This document shows positions 8,270-15,991 of a DNA stretch of 64,000 nucleotides, in pieces; within the stretch, counting starts at the first letter, position 1; the number at the start of each line of letters is the position of its first letter. This DNA comes from Lysinibacillus sp. B2A1 (GTDB lineage Bacteria > Bacillota > Bacilli > Bacillales_A > Planococcaceae), in assembly GCA_002973635.1 (NCBI GenBank), contig CP027224.1, positions 506,501 to 570,500 of the forward strand. Reading direction: 5' to 3'. A model generated the notes under the pieces. The model had not been told where the DNA came from. It was given only the letters and a program-made list of their open reading frames with translations, and did no database searches. The translations under genes were made by a program, and so were the position numbers.

Positions 8270-8302
8270 TTGACATTTTAATTGATAATGATTATCATTA
8301 TC
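8270..8302 (+). promoter_or_regulatory. Sigma-A promoter overlapped by a Fur box
   Basis: TTGACA at 8270-8275 and TATCAT at 8293-8298 are separated by exactly 17 bp. GATAATGATTATCATTATC at 8284-8302 is a near-perfect 19-bp Fur box (palindrome with a central T) and covers the spacer and -10 region. Iron-loaded Fur should block this promoter completely. There is no protein gene start for 375 bp downstream, and a terminator comes within 170 bp. Confidence 0.85.
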
Positions 8303-8304
8303 GT

Positions 8305-8472
8305 ATAAAGATTATTCCTCCTCTACAATACAGTGTAGAGAGGATGAACTTTAGCTACTTTTCTCCAGAAGTTTGCTAGTTCATGATAACGCTCCTAAAA
8401 CCCCCCTCATTTTTTGGGAACGTAAAATCTCAGAGCGACTTATGCCTATATGGATAAGTCACTCTTTTTTTG
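8305..8472 (+). ncRNA. Candidate Fur-regulated small RNA (FsrA-like)
   Basis: The predicted transcript runs from about 7 bp after the Fur-controlled -10 to an intrinsic terminator, about 168 nt. It contains: a hairpin 8317-8343 (CCTCCTCTACA with TGTAGAGAGG); a second hairpin 8344-8384 (ATGAACT..AGC with GCT..AGTTCAT); an apparently unpaired segment with six C residues (8401-8406) followed by TC; and the terminator stem 8432-8465. Unpaired C-rich stretches that pair with Shine-Dalgarno sequences are the hallmark of B. subtilis FsrA, a Fur-repressed iron-sparing sRNA. No credible ORF: the 11-codon ATG at 8344 abuts its AGAGG. The start site is inferred from the promoter only, and I have not compared the sequence to fsrA. 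Confidence 0.7.
8432..8472 (+). terminator. Terminator of the candidate sRNA
   Basis: AGAGCGACTTAT pairs with ATAAGTCACTCT (one C/A mismatch) around a GCCTATATGG loop, followed by a run of T. Strong and well placed. Confidence 0.85.
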
Positions 8473-8524
8473 ATTAGAGATGGGAGTATTCTGTACCTAA
8501 CGCTTTGCTTTCGGTACAAAAACA

Positions 8525-8574
8525 GTTGTTGTTGTTGTCGCTGTCGCTGTCGCTGTCGCTTCGCTTTCGCACAG
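8525..8574. repeat. (GTT)4-(GTCGCT)4 microsatellite in a dispersed GC-rich module
   Basis: GTT is repeated four times (8525-8536), then GTCGCT four times (8537-8560), then TCGCTTTCGCACAG. The last part is the short module found in other intergenic repeats of this window (11661, 22822, 24972). This copy seems to have expanded by slippage. Nothing else is recognisable between the sRNA terminator and 8677 apart from the RBS of the next ORF. Confidence 0.75.
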
Positions 8575-8677
8575 TAAAAATTTGCTGAATCAAGATTAAA
8601 GAGATTGTTTTTCGATATAGGCTTGAAATGTCCTTACTATATTGGATATTTAACTAAAAATAAAGGGGGATTAGAGT

Positions 8678-9025
8678 ATGTTTTATATTAAAAAATTCCA
8701 AAACAATAAAAAAGACTTAGAGTTTCTTCGAGATATGTTATATGAATCAATACACATTCCTGAAAATAAACCATCAAAAGAGACATTGCTAATTAAGGCT
8801 TATATAAGAAAGTATCATGAGCGGTGGGGGATAGAGGGAGATAAAGCTTTAATTGCCTTCAACAAAGAAAATCAAACGATTGGAGCTGTCTTATATAAAT
8901 TATACACTTCTCTTAGCGTAGATTTTGAAAATTGTTCGGCTATTAATATTTACAACAAATTGGGCTTTAAAGATGTAGGGACATCTAAAACGATGATTTA
9001 CAATATATATCGTAATTTTATTTAA
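8678..9025 (+). pseudogene. GNAT acetyltransferase with internal deletion
   Basis: A 115-residue ORF with a good RBS (AAAGGGGGATTAGAGT before ATG). Residues 15-75 look like the N-terminal half of a GNAT (RDMLYESIHIPE, DKALIAF, TIGAVLYKL) and residues 78-110 like the C-terminal end (SLSVDFEN, INIYNKLGFKDVG). The middle of about 45 residues, which should hold the R-x-x-G-x-G/A acetyl-CoA loop, is absent, and the halves are joined in frame. It therefore cannot be a normal acetyltransferase. Either a deletion derivative on the way out, or an unusual retained product; the first is more likely. Confidence 0.6.
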
Positions 9026-9031
9026 AAATGA

Positions 9032-9075
9032 AAATGTACATCACTAAAGTAAATTTAATGATGTACATTTGACTT
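9032..9075. terminator. Terminator between convergent genes
   Basis: AAATGTACATCA and TGATGTACATTT form a perfect 12-bp stem between the GNAT remnant and the minus-strand EmrE-family gene. The T-tail is short (ATTTGACTTT), so efficiency is uncertain. Confidence 0.6.
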
Positions 9076-9080
9076 TAATA

Positions 9081-10058
9081 TTACAGAATAGAGCTGTTAT
9101 GAGAGGTAGATTGTTGAACAGCACTTTTTTTCCCAAGTATCATCGTGTAGTAGCTGTGTAAGAGCATACCTACAATAATGACGCCTAGACCAGCTAAAGC
9201 AATTGGATCCGGGAAGGCGATACCGAGTAATAATACTTCACCAATAATAACAAAAAGAATTTCAGTCGATTGTGTTGCTTCAACTGCAGCAAGTTTACCT
9301 TGATGGTCTCTCACTCGATCGGTCGCAATGAAAAATAAGATTGTGGCAATAACACCTGAGCTGATACCGACAAGCAAAGATTGAAGCATTTGGTTTATGG
9401 AAGGAAGCCCAACTGTTGCTAGGGCATAAACGGCCATAATAATCCATGCTGGCATAGAGGCGATGGTCATACCTAGAACTCGCTGAAATGTATCAATACG
9501 TCCTCCGCAGATTTCCATCATTTTGCGATTACCAAGAGGGTATGCAAACGATGCAACTACGACAGGCATAATGCCAAGTATTAAGCTTTTCATTGGAACA
9601 GATTGTGCCTGTGGTACTTGAATAAGCAATATACCAGCTAAAATAACACATGAAATCAGTAATGAAATAAGCGGTATTTTTTGACGCACTGTTTTTCCTG
9701 CTACGATCGAAACAAAGAGGGGAGCTAGTAATACACCAGCAACTATTGTAAACTGCCATGTTCCTGAAACGAGCCAGCCTGGTCCAAAGGCTGCTGCGAA
9801 TGTGAGAGGCGCATAAAATAATACGAACCCAACAAAGCTCCATAGCAGCCATGCGATAGGCTGTGCTTTCATTTCGCCAGATAGTTGGGGAAAGCCCTTT
9901 CTGTAGAAGACAATTACGAGTAAAAATGGAAGCATGAAGAAATAACGAAGAGATGCGCTCCATAACCAGCTACCGCCTTGCATCTCCATTGCATGATTTA
10001 AGATGAATGTAACAGCAAAAAATAGTGAAGCCAAAATACCTAATGCAATTTCTTTCAT
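9081..10058 (-). CDS. DMT-superfamily exporter, EmrE-like multidrug family
   Basis: A 325-residue inner-membrane protein with about ten hydrophobic helices and internal duplication, as in drug/metabolite transporters. The N-terminal pattern FFAVTFILNHAME and SLRYFFMLPFLL match the multidrug-resistance EmrE-type family of Bacilli more than classic EamA. Substrate not predictable. The first in-frame codon (GTG 10067) is part of the GAGGTG ribosome binding site; ATG at 10058 is 7 nt beyond it and is chosen. Single-gene unit, convergent with the GNAT remnant and separated from pepT by a dispersed repeat. Confidence 0.8.
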   Translation of the reverse strand: MKEIALGILASLFFAVTFILNHAMEMQGGSWLWSASLRYFFMLPFLLVIVFYRKGFPQLSGEMKAQPIAWLLWSFVGFVLFYAPLTFAAAFGPGWLVSGTWQFTIVAGVLLAPLFVSIVAGKTVRQKIPLISLLISCVILAGILLIQVPQAQSVPMKSLILGIMPVVVASFAYPLGNRKMMEICGGRIDTFQRVLGMTIASMPAWIIMAVYALATVGLPSINQMLQSLLVGISSGVIATILFFIATDRVRDHQGKLAAVEATQSTEILFVIIGEVLLLGIAFPDPIALAGLGVIIVGMLLHSYYTMILGKKSAVQQSTSHNSSIL

Positions 10059-10139
10059 AGAAGTCACCTCAATTTGAGTTAATAATTCGTAAGTGAAATG
10101 TTAATATGTAATTCGAAAATTCAGTTATTTTTCTTCGTT

Positions 10140-10258
10140 CAGGCAGAAGACTCCTATCTCTCCAGGTGGTGAGATGAATGCGGTTTTGGTTCCTTTTCAG
10201 TGGGTGTCGAAGATAAAGCCTCCGGACGCAATTACGCCAAGGCGAGATTGATTCTGAA
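10140..10258 (+). repeat. Dispersed intergenic repeat, copy B
   Basis: This 240-bp gap contains the shared blocks GGTGAGATGAATGCGG, TTCCTTTTCAGTGGGTGTC, AAGATAAAGCCTCCGGACGC and AATTACGCCAAGGCGAGATT. The same blocks recur near 22.8, 24.4, 25.0, 29.9 and 54.8 kb. The copy is shortened in its middle compared with those at 22.9 and 24.4 kb. Contains no ORF. Confidence 0.7.
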
Positions 10259-10293
10259 AAAATGACGAAGAAAGGAGAAAGCCCTTCTTCGTA
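10256..10293 (-). terminator. Terminator of pepT
   Basis: Read on the minus strand, ACGAAGAAGGG...CTTTCTTCGT forms an 8-10 bp stem followed by CATTTTTT. It lies 15 bases after the pepT stop. Confidence 0.75.
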
Positions 10294-10307
10294 ATTAAAA
10301 TTATATC

Positions 10308-11537
10308 TTATTTTCCTTGCTGTTCAAATAGCTGAACAATCTCAATAATAACCTGTGTCGCCTTTTCCATTGTTTCAGCAGATACATATTCATATTTACC
10401 ATGCATATTTTCTCCGCCTGCAAAAATATTTGGTGTTGGTAAGCCCATGTAAGACAGCTGTGAGCCATCCGTACCTCCACGAATCGGTAATGTAATTGGT
10501 GTAATATCTAATTTTTCCATTGCTGCACGTGCTATGTCAACAATTTCTTTTACAGGTTCAATTTTTTCACCCATATTATAGTATTGATCTTCGATAGTAA
10601 TAGTTAATGCATCCTCACCAAATTGAGCTTTAATTTTGGCAGCCGCATCAAGCATAAGTTGCTTCTTCTCCTCAAACTTTTGACGATTGTGGTCGCGTAC
10701 AATATAGGAAAGCTCTGTATGCTCGATAGCTCCCTTGAAGCCCATTAAGTGAATAAAGCCCTCATAGCCATCTGTTTTTTCTGGTACTGCATCAGCAGGC
10801 ATTTCATTTTGGAAGGCTATAGCCATTGTGATGGCATTCACCATTTTGTTTTTTGCAGAACCAGGGTGTACACTTGTACCCTTTGTCACAATCTTTACAC
10901 CAGCAGCATTAAAGCTTTCATATTGTAACTCGCCAAGTGGTCCGCCATCCAACGTATAAGCATAGTCGGCTCCAAAAGCAGCTACATCAAATTTATGAGG
11001 ACCACGTCCAATTTCTTCGTCTGGTGTAAATGCTACACGTAATTTACCATGTTTAATAGACGGATTGTTTTTTAGGTATTCCATCGCCGTCATAATTTCT
11101 GCAATACCTGCTTTATCGTCTGCACCTAATAATGTAGTACCATCTGTTGTGATTAACGTTTGCCCTACATAATTTTTAAGCTCCGGAAAATCCGTTGGTG
11201 ACATCACTAAATTTTCATTTAGCTGAATATTTCTGCCATCATAATTATCTATGCGCTGTGGATTGACATTTGTACCAGTATAATCAGTAGCTGTATCAAC
11301 ATGTGCTAAAAAGCCGATAGTAGGTACTTTTTTATCTGTATTCGCCTCTAGTGTTGCAAATAAATAACCATTTTCATCTAATGTAACATCCGTTAAACCT
11401 ATTGCAGCTAGTTCATCTTTTAAAATGTGCAATAAATCAAATTGCTTTTGTGTAGAAGGAGTTGTTTCACTTGTAAAGTCAGATTGTGTATCAATTTTTG
11501 CATAACGGATTAATCGCTCGATTACTTGTTCTTTCAT
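10308..11537 (-). CDS. pepT: Peptidase T (tripeptide aminopeptidase)
   Basis: A 409-residue M20B zinc peptidase that releases the N-terminal residue from tripeptides in the cytoplasm. The family signatures are clear: FLAHVDTA (metal His79, catalytic Asp81), [14 protein letters not shown] (bridging Asp), TPDEEIGRG (catalytic Glu and metal Glu), LDGGPLGE, and GGTDGSQLS with a C-terminal metal His ([10 protein letters not shown]). Length is normal for PepT (about 410). ATG at 11537 follows TAGGAGG with normal spacing. Monocistronic: it ends at its own terminator and is preceded by a dispersed repeat. Confidence 0.95.
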   Translation of the reverse strand: MKEQVIERLIRYAKIDTQSDFTSETTPSTQKQFDLLHILKDELAAIGLTDVTLDENGYLFATLEANTDKKVPTIGFLAHVDTATDYTGTNVNPQRIDNYDGRNIQLNENLVMSPTDFPELKNYVGQTLITTDGTTLLGADDKAGIAEIMTAMEYLKNNPSIKHGKLRVAFTPDEEIGRGPHKFDVAAFGADYAYTLDGGPLGELQYESFNAAGVKIVTKGTSVHPGSAKNKMVNAITMAIAFQNEMPADAVPEKTDGYEGFIHLMGFKGAIEHTELSYIVRDHNRQKFEEKKQLMLDAAAKIKAQFGEDALTITIEDQYYNMGEKIEPVKEIVDIARAAMEKLDITPITLPIRGGTDGSQLSYMGLPTPNIFAGGENMHGKYEYVSAETMEKATQVIIEIVQLFEQQGK

Positions 11538-11571
11538 AAAGTATGGCCTCCTAATGTGTATGTTTAACTTA

Positions 11572-11780
11572 TTTTAGCAGGTGTCCAAACACCTGCTGAA
11601 ATAGAGGAACTCAGTCTAAGTCTGCCATGTCCTGTGCAAAGCGACAGCAACACGGTTTATCTGTGCGAAAGCGAAGCGACAGCAACAACACACGACTGAG
11701 TGACCAACATCATACTAATGACGCTACGTTAGCACTACGCTTTCGTGCAAAAAACATCTGTTGGCCCAAATCCTCCGGTG
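11572..11780. repeat. Dispersed intergenic repeat, copy C
   Basis: Begins with the hairpin AGCAGGTGT-CCAA-ACACCTGCT (11576-11597), a form of the stem also seen at 24.4 kb. Then come three GC-rich modules: GTGCAAAGCGACAGCAACA at 11634, GTGCGAAAGCGAAGCGACAG at 11663, and an inverted degenerate copy near 11734-11750, and then TCCTCCGGTGG. It fills the 247-bp gap between pepT and the YhhN gene and runs up to the latter's stop. Confidence 0.65.
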
Positions 11781-11784
11781 GATA

Positions 11785-12438
11785 TTATTGTAACACTTTA
11801 CTTCGGATTTCGGAATATTGAAGGATGCTTAAAGCTATGAGTAATTGAGCGCTGTAATAGGTCAGCATAATAATCTCATGTGAAAAGGATAGGGGCATTA
11901 CAAATTTATTAATGGCTAAATAGGAATCCGATGCGATAAATAACAGCGCCCCAATTATTGCGAAAGTGGAGCCTGTGCGAATCGCAGTCCAACCCATCAT
12001 TAAGATAATGGATATATACGCGATGACTGCAATACCTAGGACGACATCTCCAGAAGAAAGCACCGTTCCAGCAATCCACATAGCCATACTTGCCCCATAA
12101 ACAAGTAGAATTATTTTTGCCCATGATGGTACCTGTCGCTCATTAGTAGACGAAAAGGCAAAGATATAAAAAATATGACCGATTAAAAAACTTGTTAATC
12201 CAACGAGAAACCACTGTAATGTATAATCACCCACCATACAAAAAATAAGACCAACAACAATCAGCAACTGGTACTTCTTTATGCCTTTTTGAGAAGCAGC
12301 TAAAATAATGATTAATAGCATAGGGATAACTTTAAAGATAAGCTTTATATTTTCTTCTATATGGGAATAGAAAAAAATATAATAAAAACCAAACACAGCT
12401 ATGACAGAAATTAAAAATTTTTTAAACAAATATTTCAT
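11785..12438 (-). CDS. YhhN/TMEM86 family (lysoplasmalogenase-like) membrane protein
   Basis: A 217-residue protein with about eight hydrophobic helices. It shows YhhN-family landmarks: FKVIPMLL (the K-x-x-P pattern), MVGDYTL, FLIGHIFYIFAF and the late GALLFIASDSYLA. Some homologues hydrolyse the vinyl-ether bond of lysoplasmalogens; in Bacilli the role is unknown. Start: the ATG at 12438 touches the AAAGGAG site with no spacing, whereas the TTG three codons later (12429) is 9 nt away and could be the real start; the annotated end points keep the longer form. The 3' end abuts the dispersed repeat, and no terminator is evident. Confidence 0.75.
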   Translation of the reverse strand: MKYLFKKFLISVIAVFGFYYIFFYSHIEENIKLIFKVIPMLLIIILAASQKGIKKYQLLIVVGLIFCMVGDYTLQWFLVGLTSFLIGHIFYIFAFSSTNERQVPSWAKIILLVYGASMAMWIAGTVLSSGDVVLGIAVIAYISIILMMGWTAIRTGSTFAIIGALLFIASDSYLAINKFVMPLSFSHEIIMLTYYSAQLLIALSILQYSEIRSKVLQ

Positions 12439-12604
12439 CTCCTTTTCATTGAAGTTCTTTATCTATGTTAAAATTTCCTTTATGAAGTCTTCTAATTTGA
12501 TAAAAATCATTAATCAAGAAAGATTGATCCTCATGTAATGTATGAAACTTTTTATGAATGCAGTCGTAAATAAGTAGACAGTTAGCTAAGAAAGGGTGAG
12601 AAAA

Positions 12605-14284
12605 ATGACCAAGCTATTAATAGCTTCAGCAGTCATTGCACTAATTGCGAGTATATTATTAACACCGCTTATAACGAAGAAGCGAGAAGATGGAAAATCT
12701 AAAAAGGTAATTGGATACTTTTTTATAGGTGTCTTTGTACTAGGATTTCTAGCTACTGGCATCACAGTATATGTCACAAAAATGGATGTAAACTGGCTTG
12801 CATTTTGGCCAGCTGTTATTCTATTAACATTAGGCGGGGCGTTCCTTGCAAGTGGTATTGAAAGAAAAATAAAAGGTGTGTTATTTTTAGCAAGTTTAGG
12901 GGTTGCCATATATGTATTATCAGCTCCTTTATGGAATGCCAACAACAAATTTACATCAGCAGAAATGAAGGAAGAGGTCGAGATAAAGCCGTTTGATGAA
13001 ACACAAACACCAGCTAGTGTACCTCCTAAATTTGCACGTAATAAGATGAAAAAAGCGTTTGGTCAAGTACCGAATACGAGCTATTATGAATTAGGGCGCT
13101 TACAAATTCAAAAAGTAAATGGTGAGTATGTGTATATTGCACCCGTTGAATTTTCAGGCTTTTTTAAATGGATGAACGGTGGCTCTACACCAGGTTATTT
13201 TATGATGAGTGCGACAGATTCAGCAGATAATCCAAAATTCGTGGAGCAAGCAATGAAGTATGTTCCTTCAGCTTACTTGAATTCTAATTTAGAGCGTCAT
13301 ATTCGCTTACAGCATCCGTTCCTTATTTTCTATGGAGATGTACAACTTGAAGTAGATGATGAGGGTAAGCCGTATTACATTCGTTCCTATGGTGAATTTG
13401 TTTCAGCACGTAATGGCTTTGATGTAAAAGGGATTGTATTAGTGGATGCGTTAACAGGAAAATCCGAAGTTGTGAAGTTGGAGGATGTTCCAGAATTTAT
13501 TGATGGCGCGGTTTCACCTGAGACTGTAAGCTTACAAAACAGCTACTTTGGTAATTATGTTCATGGATTTTGGAACAGTAAATTTGGTAAAAAGGATGTA
13601 AAACTTCCTTCAGATGAGGGAACAGAATCTAATGTCAGCCCAATTTTTGATGAAAAAGGCGATATGTATTATTTCACAGATTTTACGAGTCCTAAAGAGG
13701 GTGTCGATTCGATGCTCGGTTATTCTTTAACAAATGCACGTACAGGTCAAGCGACTTACTATACTGGAAATTTGGATTCATCTTATATGGATTCACAAGG
13801 GAATTTGCAAATTATTGAGAAGAAATTTATTGAGAAGAAATGGACTGGTGAAATGCCTGTATTATATAACTTTTACGGGGAAGCTAGTTGGTTAACTGCG
13901 GTGCTTGATTCAAATGGTTTTTTACAAAACTATTTCATTGTTTCAGCAGCAAATCCTGAAATTTCGGTTTTTGCAACAACTCCTAAAGAGGCACTAAAAC
14001 TGTATAAAACAGCCTTGAGCCGAGGAGGAAATACGGTTGATGGCAGTTCGAATGCAACTGAAAAAAATGCTAGTGGGAAAGTATTACGCGTATATAAAGA
14101 GCGTCTAGGCGACTTTACCGTTGTATCATTTTTATTAAGTAATGGGGAAAATTACTTAGTGAGTGCAGAAACGGAACCACTTTCAATTTATTTACAAGAA
14201 GGTGATGAAGTCATTCTTACTTACGGGGATACAGGTGAGCAGTTCCTCCCTGTACGTACTCTTATAATTAAAGGTCTACAATAG
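12605..14284 (+). CDS. Large membrane-anchored hypothetical protein
   Basis: A 559-residue protein I cannot assign. Four hydrophobic helices occupy about residues 4-22, 35-57, 65-85 and 90-108. A long hydrophilic domain of about 450 residues follows, rich in aromatic and beta-type segments (PGYFMMSATD, LQHPFLIFYGDVQ, YFGNYVHGF). The last 60 residues resemble an OB-like or beta-barrel tail. By topology the large domain may be outside the cell or cytoplasmic; the sequence does not decide. GTG at 12596 lies inside the AAAGGGTG ribosome site; ATG at 12605 is 8 nt further and chosen. Monogenic, with its own terminator; no neighbours give a clue. Confidence 0.7.
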   Translation: MTKLLIASAVIALIASILLTPLITKKREDGKSKKVIGYFFIGVFVLGFLATGITVYVTKMDVNWLAFWPAVILLTLGGAFLASGIERKIKGVLFLASLGVAIYVLSAPLWNANNKFTSAEMKEEVEIKPFDETQTPASVPPKFARNKMKKAFGQVPNTSYYELGRLQIQKVNGEYVYIAPVEFSGFFKWMNGGSTPGYFMMSATDSADNPKFVEQAMKYVPSAYLNSNLERHIRLQHPFLIFYGDVQLEVDDEGKPYYIRSYGEFVSARNGFDVKGIVLVDALTGKSEVVKLEDVPEFIDGAVSPETVSLQNSYFGNYVHGFWNSKFGKKDVKLPSDEGTESNVSPIFDEKGDMYYFTDFTSPKEGVDSMLGYSLTNARTGQATYYTGNLDSSYMDSQGNLQIIEKKFIEKKWTGEMPVLYNFYGEASWLTAVLDSNGFLQNYFIVSAANPEISVFATTPKEALKLYKTALSRGGNTVDGSSNATEKNASGKVLRVYKERLGDFTVVSFLLSNGENYLVSAETEPLSIYLQEGDEVILTYGDTGEQFLPVRTLIIKGLQ

Positions 14285-14294
14285 AAAATATGCT

Positions 14295-14341
14295 AAAAAA
14301 AGACGATCTAGTTGCAAATAAATTGCGCAGATCGTCTTTTT
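14295..14341. terminator. Bidirectional terminator
   Basis: AAAAAAGACGATCT and AGATCGTCTTTTT form a long stem with A-run before and T-run after. It sits between two convergent genes and serves both. Confidence 0.85.
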
Positions 14342-14765
14342 ATGTTGTTTGGGATTGAATATAGTAAAGCATCTTTTCTTGATGATTAATAAAAAGTGTT
14401 TTTGCATGCTCGTTTAAGTCGAAAATTTCCTGAATATATTCATGAAGTATCTTCTGTTCATATTCAAAAGAGCAGGGATCTTCATTTTCTAATATATATG
14501 ACAACATAAGTGTATGTAATACTAATACTTCTAAGTTTTGTGTATTGGTAATAAATTTTAAATTGAGGATAGTTGTATGGGAAACGAATTCATTTACATA
14601 ATCGATAGCACTCTGATAAACGGTCATATCTATATGAGGCTCCAGCCTCTTTCTTAATAACATACATTTATTATTTAAGTCTTGAATTTTTAAAAACAAA
14701 CCTCTAACACTTCGCTTATGTTGTTGTTCTAAAGTACGAGCAAGATGTTTATTGACATGGGACAT
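14340..14765 (-). CDS. Hypothetical helical protein (141 aa)
   Basis: A 141-residue, probably all-helical cytoplasmic protein with no membrane segment or signal and no motif I recognise (MSHVNKHLARTLEQQHKRSV at the start). The in-frame GTG at 14786 precedes AAAGGAG; ATG at 14765 follows it with 10 nt and is chosen. Ends at the shared terminator. A stretch of about 210 bp upstream, up to the nitroreductase terminator, shows only AT-rich promoter-like DNA. Confidence 0.55.
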   Translation of the reverse strand: MSHVNKHLARTLEQQHKRSVRGLFLKIQDLNNKCMLLRKRLEPHIDMTVYQSAIDYVNEFVSHTTILNLKFITNTQNLEVLVLHTLMLSYILENEDPCSFEYEQKILHEYIQEIFDLNEHAKTLFINHQEKMLYYIQSQTT

Positions 14766-14920
14766 TTGAACAGAACTCCTTTCCACATAAAGTCATCATC
14801 TATAAATATGAATGGAATTGTTGGAAAAGGAAAGAGTCTTTTCGTTTAATTTGTACCTTAATTTAACATAATAATAGAGACGAATATACTAATTGCAATA
14901 TGACGAGCTATTCTACATAT

Positions 14921-14958
14921 AAAAAAGTGGAGTTAGTATCATACGATAGTAACCCCAC
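14921..14958 (-). terminator. Terminator of the nitroreductase gene
   Basis: On the minus strand GTGGGGTTACTATC pairs with GATACTAACTCCAC, then TTTTTT. It lies about 20 bp beyond the stop. Confidence 0.8.
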
Positions 14959-14978
14959 CTATAAAATATGAATTGAAA

Positions 14979-15710
14979 CTATTTCCAATTGAAACCTTTT
15001 TTAGCTAAGAATTCATTAATATGTGGACGGCGTTGTTCCATTAAAAAATCAGCCATTTGTTTTGTCCAGTTGTCAATTTTTCTATTGGAAGAACGACTAT
15101 TATAATAGGCTTCCATTGTTTCATTGTAACTTGGTAAAAGCTCCTCGTACTGTTGTGCATTGTATTCATTTTCATGTAGGATTGCAGCAACTGGTAGCCG
15201 AGGTTTTACTTCATTACGGCGAGCGGGAACCCCGATCGTTAAGCCAAAGAGTGGGAAAACATGGTCAGGTAAATTTAATAATTCGCTAATTTCCGCAGGT
15301 TTGTTACGAACACCACCAATATAGCAGATACCGTATCCCATTGACTCTGCAGCAATAACAAAGTTTTGAGCAAATAATGATACATCCGCAACCCCAACAA
15401 GCACGTTTTCGGCTGTATCTGCTACAATTTCTACGCCTTCTAGTTTACCAGCTATTTGTAGACGTTTAAAATCTACACAAAAGACAAATGCAGCACCAGA
15501 GGTTTCGTATTGACGAGGGTTACCAGAGAGCAAGCCTAGTTGTTCCTTTTTTTCCTCATCTGTTACCAAAATAACACTATAAGCTTGTACAAAATGAGAG
15601 GTAGCAGCCATTTGCGCAGTAGCAATTAACTCCTCGATAATTTCCTTCGAAATTGGATTACCATCATAAATTCGAACCGAAGAGTGGCTACGCAATAAAT
15701 CTTTAACCAT
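14979..15710 (-). CDS. nfsA: NfsA-like FMN-dependent nitroreductase / NADPH oxidoreductase
   Basis: A 243-residue flavin oxidoreductase of the NfsA/FRP type, which reduces nitroaromatics, quinones or flavins with NADPH. Visible features: the N-terminal FMN phosphate-binding HSSVRIYDG (Arg and Ser), ATSHFVQAYSVI near residue 40, GYGICYIGGVRNKP near residue 125 and the C-terminal basic region. Length fits (about 240-250). A good AAAGGAG site precedes ATG 15710. Monocistronic with its own terminator. NfsA is the closest family; an FMN reductase is possible. Confidence 0.85.
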   Translation of the reverse strand: MVKDLLRSHSSVRIYDGNPISKEIIEELIATAQMAATSHFVQAYSVILVTDEEKKEQLGLLSGNPRQYETSGAAFVFCVDFKRLQIAGKLEGVEIVADTAENVLVGVADVSLFAQNFVIAAESMGYGICYIGGVRNKPAEISELLNLPDHVFPLFGLTIGVPARRNEVKPRLPVAAILHENEYNAQQYEELLPSYNETMEAYYNSRSSNRKIDNWTKQMADFLMEQRRPHINEFLAKKGFNWK

Positions 15711-15991
15711 TTAATATTCTCCTTTTTCCCTTATATATATGAAGAGCATATCACGCTTTTTCTACAAAATCGAATGTATTAGACGCTTAAACTATTTTTG
15801 AATAATTAATAAATGTATAAAATTTCTCGAAAAATATAATATTTTCTCGTATATAGATTAAATATTCTAAATAGTATAAAATTGTGTATGCGACGGTTTA
15901 TTTGGTATAACTTCTAATATTCGGAATTGCGCAACGGGATACCTACCAAGTAATTCAGTTGAACAAAAAAATTGGGATGGAGGAATAAGGA

